A model generated the notes under the pieces. That model made no database searches. It was not told the origin of the DNA and saw only the letters and a program-made list of their open reading frames with translations. DNA of 26,615 nucleotides, taken from assembly GCA_040900165.1 (NCBI GenBank), contig JBBDZM010000007.1, forward strand, positions 1-26,615, in the 5' to 3' direction. The position numbers and the translations under genes were made by a program. This document shows positions 20,725 through 26,615 of the stretch, in pieces. This DNA comes from BOKZ01 sp040900165. Its GTDB lineage: Bacteria > Patescibacteriota > UBA1384 > 2-12-FULL-50-11. The number at the start of each line of letters is the position of its first letter. The first letter of the stretch is position 1.

Positions 20725-21093
20725 ATGTATTCACAGCCATTCTCATTAAGCATCGCCAATGACCAAGAAGGTCTGGCAATTGATTTCGCTAACAATACCG
20801 CGGGATTTGTTGAGGTGGTTTTTGATATTGATGGCCAATTAGTAAAAGGATACTGTTTTCCGCCTAATTTTCGGAAAGCCTTTCGCAAGGTCCGAACTGG
20901 TGAAATGATAAAGTTCAGACGAGGCGGTAAAATTAAAGCTTCTGTATACGTTGGCGTTGGTCGCTTTAGAGAAATTGCTGAAAATCTTCAAGTCCCAACT
21001 TTCATTCGCCGCAAATTGAACGCTACCCAACAAAAAGTAACTTTTCATCGGACACAACAAGCACCCGCTGCTGTACTGGAAGCTGCCTACTAA
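20725..21093 (+). CDS. Hypothetical 122-aa protein
   Basis: Start ATG 20725 is the first good one; a GAAAGGGG stretch is about 13 nt upstream, rather far. The protein alternates short polar and hydrophobic strands (FSLSIANDQEGLAIDFAN, VEVVFDIDGQLVKGYCFPP) and has a basic segment with RKAFRKVRTGEMIKFRRGG, then VYVGVGRF. This looks like a beta-rich single domain. Its stop lies directly before a tRNA gene (0-nt gap). No family is recognised. An earlier in-frame start would overlap the zinc-ribbon gene. Confidence 0.6.
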   Translation: MYSQPFSLSIANDQEGLAIDFANNTAGFVEVVFDIDGQLVKGYCFPPNFRKAFRKVRTGEMIKFRRGGKIKASVYVGVGRFREIAENLQVPTFIRRKLNATQQKVTFHRTQQAPAAVLEAAY

Positions 21094-21166
21094 GCCCTCG
21101 TAGCTCAATAGACAGAGCAGGTGAGTTCTACCCACCAGGTTCCGGGTGCAAGTCCCGGCGAGGGTT
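21094..21166 (+). tRNA. tRNA-Arg(TCT), divergent
   Basis: Cloverleaf parts: acceptor GCCCTCG/CGAGGGT with a terminal G-T pair, D stem GCTC/GAGC, anticodon stem GGTGA/CCACC with an A-C mismatch at its base, loop GTTCTAC (anticodon TCT), T arm CCGGG-TGCAAGT-CCCGG. The discriminator is T and position 55 is G rather than T. These are all unusual for tRNA-Arg. No CCA is encoded. It may be a mobile-element tRNA or one that has lost function. Confidence 0.75.
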
Positions 21167-21185
21167 CAGAAACCCTGTTATGCAG

Positions 21186-21506
21186 TTACCGCTTCCTATA
21201 ATTTCGTTTAAATGTAGATTTTCGTTCCTTGGTGTGTACTTGGCAATTTTCATCTTTGCAATTTACAAGTAAACATTTTGCACAGTTTGGATCATCACAG
21301 ATACACAGCCGGTCGTGTTTTTCGAGTTTTTGTAAGGCGATATTCCGGTATTTGGCGACGGTTTTAGGAGATATCTCAAAATCTTTGGCTATTTCATTTA
21401 AAGTATAGTTTCTCCCCGTTAAACCGAAGTACATGGTAATAATTTTCTGCTCGCGCGGCGACAGAATAGAAATGAGTTTGCGGTCGTATTCAAATAACGG
21501 TTTCAT
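21186..21506 (-). CDS. Free-standing sigma region-4 protein with Cys-rich tail
   Basis: This 106-aa protein is a sigma70 region 4 (LISILSPREQKIITMYFGLTG, then YTLNEIAKDFEISPKTVAKY) followed by a short tail with six cysteines (CICDDPNCAKC and CKDENC) and a His, a likely zinc site. Regions 2 and 3 are missing, so it cannot act as an ordinary sigma factor. The ATG follows, by 5 nt, the stop of a protease-tail remnant that matches the protease downstream in the genome. Confidence 0.85.
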   Translation of the reverse strand: MKPLFEYDRKLISILSPREQKIITMYFGLTGRNYTLNEIAKDFEISPKTVAKYRNIALQKLEKHDRLCICDDPNCAKCLLVNCKDENCQVHTKERKSTFKRNYRKR

Positions 21507-21511
21507 TGGTT

Positions 21512-21560
21512 ATTGAGCCTTAGTTATATCTTTAATATTCGATTCATTAATTTTTCACAA
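21512..21560 (-). pseudogene. Remnant of the serine-protease 3' end
   Basis: On the minus strand the 41 nt at 21560-21520 are 38/41 identical to the end of the protease gene (22954-22914). In frame they read LxKINESNIKDITKAQ and TAA, with a TGA in the second codon, matching the protease's MNESNIKDITKPQP. The sigma-like ATG follows 5 nt after the TAA. This implies protease and sigma-like gene were once directly adjacent, and the cassette between them (21561-22913) was inserted later. Confidence 0.75.
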
Positions 21561-21562
21561 GA

Positions 21563-22483
21563 TTATGGTAGCCTATTGTGGCCGGAAAGTTGGTGAAGCT
21601 TGCCAGCCATCTCTTCTATCACATCGCTATTAGCAAGCTTCGTTTGCCATCTTTCTGGAATAGAAGACTTGCCGTAATAGGCTCCAGCAAGTTGCCCGTA
21701 GACTGCCCCAACCGTATCGGCGTCATCAGCAAGGTTTACGGCTAAAATCATTCCATCTTCAAAGGTATTAGTGTTAAAAAATGCCCAAAGGGCTGCTTCT
21801 AAGGTGTGAACAACGTACCCACTTGAAGAAATTTCAGCTCGGTTTTTTTTCTTAAAAGACCCTTTAGCGATACGCTCAACTTCATCATGCAACTGCACGT
21901 ATGCCCAGTCGTGCGTCAATAATTTTTCCTTACTATAACCTTCGATGGCATTGTGAAGACAGTGGGCAAAATAGCGACACGCATCCACGGCAATTGGGCT
22001 AGTGTGGGTTGTTAGGGACGATTCAGCAGCGAACTTGACCGCTTCTGTTGAATCCCCAGGGCGGTAATAGCGAAGTACGACCGGTGCCAAACGCATCAGA
22101 CTGCCGTTTCCGGCATTTTTTAGTTCTATTTTTGTTGGAGGTTTACCTGTTTTAGCAAACTCTCGAATTGAAGCAAGAGTTGAGCGGCCTATTCCGACAC
22201 AAGTCCCTGTCGGACTCATATAACCCTCCATCATCCACCTTCTATAACGCTGAAGTTGATCGATAGGGTCAAATGATCCTGTTTCAATCAAGCTTTCGGC
22301 GAGACATAAAGCAAGGCACGTATCGTCGGTATAAAACCCTGGTTTAAGCTGAAACTTTCCACCACCAATAATATCGATAACTTTCTCAAAGCGGTCACGC
22401 TGCCGGAACTCAAGCGCCACGCCTAATGCGTCACCGACCGCTAAGCCGAGCAAGCTACCTTTGTGACGTTCTATGCTATTCAT
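21563..22483 (-). CDS. ADP-ribosylglycohydrolase (DraG/ARH family)
   Basis: This 306-aa protein has the family's metal-binding sites: GSLLGLAVGDALGVALEF at the N-terminus, YTDDT (51-55), NGSLMRLAPV, and DDADTVGAVYGQLAGAYYG (253-271). It would remove ADP-ribose from modified proteins, DNA or other targets. The ATG overlaps the upstream phosphatase stop by 8 nt, so translation is coupled. The stop is immediately followed by the duplicated protease-tail sequence. Confidence 0.95.
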   Translation of the reverse strand: MNSIERHKGSLLGLAVGDALGVALEFRQRDRFEKVIDIIGGGKFQLKPGFYTDDTCLALCLAESLIETGSFDPIDQLQRYRRWMMEGYMSPTGTCVGIGRSTLASIREFAKTGKPPTKIELKNAGNGSLMRLAPVVLRYYRPGDSTEAVKFAAESSLTTHTSPIAVDACRYFAHCLHNAIEGYSKEKLLTHDWAYVQLHDEVERIAKGSFKKKNRAEISSSGYVVHTLEAALWAFFNTNTFEDGMILAVNLADDADTVGAVYGQLAGAYYGKSSIPERWQTKLANSDVIEEMAGKLHQLSGHNRLP

Positions 22484-22904
22484 TTGCTGCCACCTTATCT
22501 AACTCTGCTTCCATTACCGACAGTACAAGGGGGTTGGGTATATAACTTTTTCCCCTCACATACGGCTCGTGACTGCCATTAATCCATTTATTTAGGGCAG
22601 CAGCTATAGCTGCTGAACGAGACTTCCCAGCTCCGCAGTGAATTACAAGTAATTCTATATTTAACAAACACCTTTTAGTGAATCGACAGACTTGTTCTGC
22701 CATTACTGCATCAAATAACTTGTAGCCTCCTTTACCAAGCTGTTTGGTCAGGTCGTGAAAAGAAAGTTGTAATACGTCCCTCAAGTAAACCGATGGGACT
22801 AATTGGACTGTCTCTTCACCAGGATCTTTAATAGAGACTACGGCATACGGGACTTTAGCTGTGAAGTTTCCAACTTCACTACGATTCAAGACCAATATTC
22901 TCAC
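22476..22904 (-). CDS. Dual-specificity/tyrosine-phosphatase-like protein
   Basis: This 142-aa protein carries the Cys-phosphatase P-loop HCGAGKSRS (C90, R96; HCx5R) and FHDL with a possible general-acid Asp (D51). The GTG start (22904) overlaps the protease stop (GTGA). It sits between a protease and an ADP-ribosylglycohydrolase in one coupled operon. A role in removing phosphate from a protein, an RNA end or ADP-ribose phosphate is inference only. Confidence 0.85.
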   Translation of the reverse strand: MRILVLNRSEVGNFTAKVPYAVVSIKDPGEETVQLVPSVYLRDVLQLSFHDLTKQLGKGGYKLFDAVMAEQVCRFTKRCLLNIELLVIHCGAGKSRSAAIAAALNKWINGSHEPYVRGKSYIPNPLVLSVMEAELDKVAANE

Positions 22905-24220
22905 GGTTGAGGTTTAGTTATATCTTTAATATTCGATTCGTTCATTTTCCACAACCCGCTTTCTCGCAGTAACGTCCAAGTACCCTCAAACTCGCCGGTC
23001 TTCCACTCCCACGGATTATCTTCTTTCTCCTCGGTGGCGTAAAAATGAACCTTGATCGTATTGGGTTTGTCAGTTAGCTCAACGGAAACAAGGCGAATGA
23101 ATATCGTTCGATCCAGCCCCTTCTGCCAACTTTCAAACGGTAGTTTGGTTTTTCTAATCGAGGCATAGAAGTTGTAGGCTTCCTGTAAAGCACCACCACC
23201 TAGAGTCGTGTAGTACTTCGCCACCACCTCGGCCTGCTCTGACGGGTAATTAAGCTGGATCTCTTGCGGAGTCGCGCCTTCGGCCGTTTTAATCATCGCC
23301 TGGATGCGATCGTTGAGCTGGGAGTACTCAATGGCAAAACCGACGTTTTCCTGTCCCTGGAGGGTCTGGGTGTTCATACCGACGACCTTACCGCAGATAT
23401 CAACCAGCGGTCCGCCGGAATTACCTGGAATGATAGCGGCGTCAGTCTGGATAAAGCGGCGATCGTCGTAGTCGTCTCGGGTTAGAGCCGAAACAATGCC
23501 TTTGGAGATCGAGAGATCGCGACCGTGCGGGTAGCCGATCGCATAGACTTCGTCGACAACTTGGACCCGCCTGTCTGCTCCATCAAGATAGTAGGTTCCT
23601 AAGTTATATTGGTCGTATTTCGGTATTACTCTGAGGAGCGCGATATCGCGTAAGGAGTCAGTAGCGATTACTGTTGGGTTGTTATCGCGGTAACCTTCAG
23701 CTGAAACGCTCGTTAGCTTATTGTGGTCAACAACGTGGTTATTGGTGACGACTAAGTCTCGGTCGACAAAGAAGCCGCTGCCAACGCCGTCTTCACCTTC
23801 AATAAGCACAACGGCTTTGGAGGCGCCGACGATCTCAGGCTGGCCGCATTTTAGTTCGTAGTCCATCTGGCCGGTGCGATATTGGTAGACGTACCAAAGT
23901 AAAATCACGTTTAAGACGAGCGACATGAGAATACTTAATCTAAACACCCACTTTATCGTGAAGAGACTACCTCTTAAGATTTTACTAACGATGCGATTTG
24001 AGCCAATGTGTCGAAGTACTGCCTTAGTAGTTTGGGTAAATTGGTCGTTTGTTAATCGTCCTGAATGATGATTAATGGGGGCTTTCTGGCTGGAATATAT
24101 CCTATAAAGCAAGAAAGCGAATACTAATGCTACCGTTACCCACTGAGCGAATAGAAGTCCGATTGAGATGGCGATAAACCAGAACAGAATTTTTAAAAAC
24201 TTGCGGAAATCAGATGACAT
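22901..24220 (-). CDS. Membrane-anchored trypsin-like serine protease with C-terminal domain
   Basis: This 439-aa protein has two TM segments (about 10-40 and 90-115), then an S1C/HtrA-type protease domain with TNNHVV (H162), LRDIALLRV (D192) and GNSGGP (S268), the full catalytic triad. There is no PDZ domain. The C-terminal 130 aa (ELTDKPNTIKVHFYATEE, GTWTLLRESGLWKMNES) resemble an NTF2-like domain. TACAAT ends 9 nt before the ATG. It is the first gene of the protease-phosphatase-glycohydrolase operon. Confidence 0.93.
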   Translation of the reverse strand: MSSDFRKFLKILFWFIAISIGLLFAQWVTVALVFAFLLYRIYSSQKAPINHHSGRLTNDQFTQTTKAVLRHIGSNRIVSKILRGSLFTIKWVFRLSILMSLVLNVILLWYVYQYRTGQMDYELKCGQPEIVGASKAVVLIEGEDGVGSGFFVDRDLVVTNNHVVDHNKLTSVSAEGYRDNNPTVIATDSLRDIALLRVIPKYDQYNLGTYYLDGADRRVQVVDEVYAIGYPHGRDLSISKGIVSALTRDDYDDRRFIQTDAAIIPGNSGGPLVDICGKVVGMNTQTLQGQENVGFAIEYSQLNDRIQAMIKTAEGATPQEIQLNYPSEQAEVVAKYYTTLGGGALQEAYNFYASIRKTKLPFESWQKGLDRTIFIRLVSVELTDKPNTIKVHFYATEEKEDNPWEWKTGEFEGTWTLLRESGLWKMNESNIKDITKPQP

Positions 24221-24251
24221 CTTGGTGTAATTGTAGCGGAACGTCGGGCGG

Positions 24252-25775
24252 TCAGATATGCGCAGTCTGTAACTTAGTTGGGGTTTCGCCTAATGGTTTA
24301 GATATTGCTTCAAAAATCTTAACCATAGCTAAGGTATCAAGCTTGCAATACTCACAGAGGTTGTGAAAAAGGGTTTCCTTATCAATATCTTCTTTACCAT
24401 CTAGTACTGCCTGCATCCAAAGCCGTTGAGCAGTTGCGCCTTCGCTAATGTCCAAGTCGCTATGCTTCAACTCTGGCACTAAGATCGGTAAAATCTTTTT
24501 AATCGAGGAGCTACCCTTAAATCCCGGGTCAACATACCAGCCGTTAGAGAACGGCCACATTAAGTCTACAATCCGATCATTTAGTTGCGTGAAAAATTCT
24601 TTGTATTCCGGTGCTAACTTTGCCAAGTCCCGGTTACAGCCCTTCTCAAACTTTTCATACCAAACCAAAACAGTTCCTGTGCTGCCAATATTTTCCTTTA
24701 ATGATTTAGCTAGTTCCTGAGCTGGGTTGGTGTTAGTTCGGTGAAGATATTCGAAATGTTTTAGATCCCCACCAGGCGTCTCGAGGACATGGAGGGAGTA
24801 CTGACAGGGGATTTGCTGATACGGTCGCAGCCCATCGAAAGCCGGGATGGCGCTACTGAGTGTTTCGTAATCTAAGAAATACAACGGGAACTGCATGGTA
24901 TTTAAGAATTCCTCAATCTTGGTTCCGTCGACTGTTCTTTGGCCGTTCCGGGTAGATTGGACGTGAAGCATCTGCTTATCACTGAGCGTAATTGCGTCCG
25001 GGATATCTACTAAATTAGTTATCCCTAAATCTTCTAGCTCGGCAAAAAGGTTGGGTGTTGGCGTACAAATGTCGTAGATACTGCCAGAAGCAAAGCTCGC
25101 TAAAGCCTTAAAGATCGGCAACCATTCGTAAATCGTGCCGTTACGAGCATGGCGTGGAGAAATGTCAGGGATTGTCGAGCTTTCAATGACTTTTAAAGCT
25201 TCGGTGATATTGTGATTTGTGGGTGTCCGCTTGGCTCTTACGGCCTCAGTAACGTCAGAAACTGTAAATAGCTGCTCGCAGTCAATTTCGCCGTTGCGGA
25301 CATAACCATTGTTGATGTGGACAACGGCAATTTTATCGACCGTATAACCCAGGTTTTCCAATACAGTCATTTGAAAAGCTAGGTCATGTTCGTGTTCGGG
25401 TTTAACTTTAGTGCTCGATTTTACTTCATAAAGTTCGACTGTTTTAGGACCGGTAAAAACCAGGATGTCGCAGATGCAGGCCAGCTGTTCGCTGTCGAAC
25501 TTGCCTTGAAATAGTGTTGTTGCCCCGGACTTGAGAGCTTCCTGTGTTCGATGGGTCAGGGTTTGATACTCTGAAAAGTCACTAAAGCCTAGCGATGTGC
25601 CACCAGGAAAAAGTTTCTGGGCGTATTCTTCAATTAAGTACCCAGTATCAAATAGCGCTTGCTGATTGTCGTCAACCGGCGGTAATTTTTCTTTATCGTG
25701 CTTTTTGAGCCATAACCAGGCCGGATGCTTTAAAAATAATAAGTACTCGCTTTTGGAAAGTGTCGTACGACTCAT
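24252..25775 (-). CDS. DUF2779-type fused nuclease (PD-(D/E)XK + DEDD)
   Basis: This 507-aa protein has an N-terminal Cas4/RecB-like PD-(D/E)XK nuclease half (D103 in ICDILVF, E117/K119 in ELYEVKSSTK) and a C-terminal DEDD exonuclease half (LDYET with D302/E304; YCKLDTLAMVKIF). The combination fits DUF2779. The function is likely DNA processing, but the pathway is not known. It is coupled by TAATG to a 39-aa upstream ORF. Confidence 0.9.
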   Translation of the reverse strand: MSRTTLSKSEYLLFLKHPAWLWLKKHDKEKLPPVDDNQQALFDTGYLIEEYAQKLFPGGTSLGFSDFSEYQTLTHRTQEALKSGATTLFQGKFDSEQLACICDILVFTGPKTVELYEVKSSTKVKPEHEHDLAFQMTVLENLGYTVDKIAVVHINNGYVRNGEIDCEQLFTVSDVTEAVRAKRTPTNHNITEALKVIESSTIPDISPRHARNGTIYEWLPIFKALASFASGSIYDICTPTPNLFAELEDLGITNLVDIPDAITLSDKQMLHVQSTRNGQRTVDGTKIEEFLNTMQFPLYFLDYETLSSAIPAFDGLRPYQQIPCQYSLHVLETPGGDLKHFEYLHRTNTNPAQELAKSLKENIGSTGTVLVWYEKFEKGCNRDLAKLAPEYKEFFTQLNDRIVDLMWPFSNGWYVDPGFKGSSSIKKILPILVPELKHSDLDISEGATAQRLWMQAVLDGKEDIDKETLFHNLCEYCKLDTLAMVKIFEAISKPLGETPTKLQTAHI

Positions 25776-25894
25776 TAGGACAGTTTGGCTTCAACAAAAC
25801 GATCATAAACTTGCTTCACTATTCTTAACGCGTAATCAATATCCTGTTCTGATGTTACGGATACCGTCGAAATATGTTGGTTATAGCTCTTCAT
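25775..25894 (-). CDS. 39-aa ORF coupled to the DUF2779 nuclease
   Basis: Reads MKSYNQHISTVSVTSEQDID, then YALRIVKQVYDRFVEAKLS, and stops with a TAA sharing its last base with the nuclease ATG (TAATG). GGGAG lies 6 nt before its ATG, a plausible SD. It has no TM or known domain. It could be a small partner or a translational-coupling leader for the nuclease. It is antisense to the start of the recombinase tail. Confidence 0.55.
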   Translation of the reverse strand: MKSYNQHISTVSVTSEQDIDYALRIVKQVYDRFVEAKLS

Positions 25895-25905
25895 ACTGTT
25901 CTCCC

Positions 25906-26615
25906 GATAATCCCGAGTTTCCTTTGCGCAGGCTTGTTAAGTGTTCACGATGCGGCACCTCGTTTACAGGTGCTTGGAGTAAAGGAAAAAAGAAACGTTA
26001 TGGCTACTATTTCTGTCGTAACCGGTGCGGCAAGGGAGTTTCTATTCCCGTAGAAACAATTCACGGTGAAGCAGCAAAAATGCTTAAGAATATGAGCCTA
26101 CTCCCACAAACGATAAGTCTATTTAATGCATTTTTACGTCGTTCCTACTACGAGCGTACTAGCTCTCTTCAGAAGAAACGTGAGCGAGCCGATGAAGAGC
26201 TAAAAAAGCTTTATACACTTCGACAAGCATTAGTAGAAAAAAACTTAACCGGGGTCTACACAGATGATGTTTTCAAAGAACAAAACAGGATGATTGAGGA
26301 GAAAATTAAGATTGTTCAAATCGCAAAGAGCGACTCGATTATCGAAAAATATAACCTCAAATCGATTACTGAATTCGTTGCCGACAAGTTCCCCGACCTG
26401 TCAAAAACCTTCGAGGAAGCTGAGTTAGAGGAGAAAAGAGTCTTATTGTGTTCGATATTTCCCTCTGGAATGCAATGGAGCTATCCAGGCTATTCGAACA
26501 CCCAAAAAAGCCCATTTTTCCAGGCTATTCAGGCATTACAAAATAATAATGCCTCATTTGGCGCGCCCGGAGGGATTCGAACCCCCGACCCTCTGTTCCG
26601 AAGACAGATACTCTA
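25906..26615 (+). pseudogene. Serine recombinase C-terminal fragment
   Basis: The open frame reads DNPEFPLRRLVKCSRCGTSF, a GAWSKGKKKRYGYYFC stretch and CRNRCGKG (the recombinase zinc-ribbon with CxxC and CxxxC), then a coiled-coil (LQKKRERADEELKKL) and WSYPGYSNTQKSPFF near the end, as in large serine recombinases. The N-terminal catalytic resolvase domain is absent. The frame stays open to the window's end, reading through the antisense of tRNA-Arg. This is an old integrated element's remnant at a tRNA gene. Confidence 0.85.
26559..26615 (-). tRNA. tRNA-Arg(TCG), 5' part beyond the window
   Basis: On the minus strand: anticodon stem TCTGT/ACAGA with loop CTTCGGA (anticodon TCG), T arm GGGGG-TTCGAAT-CCCTC, acceptor CGGGCGC, discriminator G, then encoded CCA (26561-26559). 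The other tRNAs in the window do not encode CCA. The recombinase fragment reads into it from the other strand. Confidence 0.92.

Noticed and set aside
1..26615. CRISPR array
   Set aside because: No regularly spaced repeats with unique spacers were seen; the repeats present are tRNA tails, palindromes and single duplications.
1..26615. Alternative genetic code (TGA as glycine), known in some CPR groups
   Set aside because: Several full-length conserved genes end with TGA in the right place (tsaE, YgjP-type peptidase, VKOR, dedA).

Overview
The window looks like a chromosomal segment of a Patescibacteria/CPR-type bacterium with the standard genetic code (TGA, TAA and TAG all end genes). This rests on gene content and style, not on a marker tree. 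Genes are small and tightly packed, and several enzymes are short: a one-lobe TsaB-like protein and a ThrRS without a TGS domain. Many small single-TM proteins occur, along with a membrane/disulfide toolkit (DsbA, VKOR, CcdA, a tethered thioredoxin), DedA, LCP, a PD-(D/E)XK/DEDD (DUF2779-type) nuclease and a serine-recombinase tail. Moderate GC content, short palindromic repeats and a SPAdes-like scaffold gap point to a metagenome-derived scaffold.

Layout. 1-500: 3' end of tRNA-Gln followed by repeated copies of its own tail and an 83-nt structured element. 498-2585: a guanylate-kinase-like gene, an RRM protein, and a secreted coiled-coil protein paired with a one-TM protein. 2638-6468: tsaE, a tsaB-like gene, an LCP ligase, a membrane protein and a parvulin foldase. 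6524-6746: tRNA-Asp with a second copy of the tRNA-tail element. 6784-9047: a YgjP metallopeptidase, a thioredoxin and ccdA. 9044-11073: ychF (minus strand) with a 16-codon leader ORF, a cobalamin riboswitch, a 100-N gap, and a DUF4430 protein. 11070-17863: smpB, glyA, thrS, folD, dsbA, VKOR, an RsuA-family pseudouridine synthase and an HTH protein. 18093-19205: tRNA-Lys, dedA and a small membrane protein.

From about 19.2 kb onward the window is accessory in character. It holds an ArsR-type sensor bracketed by two related C-terminal gene remnants, an XRE regulator, a zinc-ribbon peptide, an odd tRNA-Arg(TCT), a free-standing sigma region-4 protein with a Cys-rich tail, a protease/phosphatase/ADP-ribosylglycohydrolase operon, the fused nuclease with a coupled 39-aa ORF, and a recombinase tail that reads into tRNA-Arg(TCG).

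Themes. (1) DsbA, VKOR, CcdA and thioredoxin form an extracytoplasmic thiol-redox set, and the LCP protein carries three Cys pairs it could act on. (2) Many genes have a TANNNT hexamer ending 6-10 nt before ATG and no Shine-Dalgarno, which suggests leaderless transcripts. Operon-internal genes instead use SD sites or start/stop overlaps. (3) The most novel signals are the tRNA-tail element at two unrelated tRNAs, the ADP-ribosylglycohydrolase/phosphatase cassette inserted at the 3' end of a protease gene with a 41-nt duplication, the ychF leader ORF, and a palindromic repeat inserted in frame in ychF.
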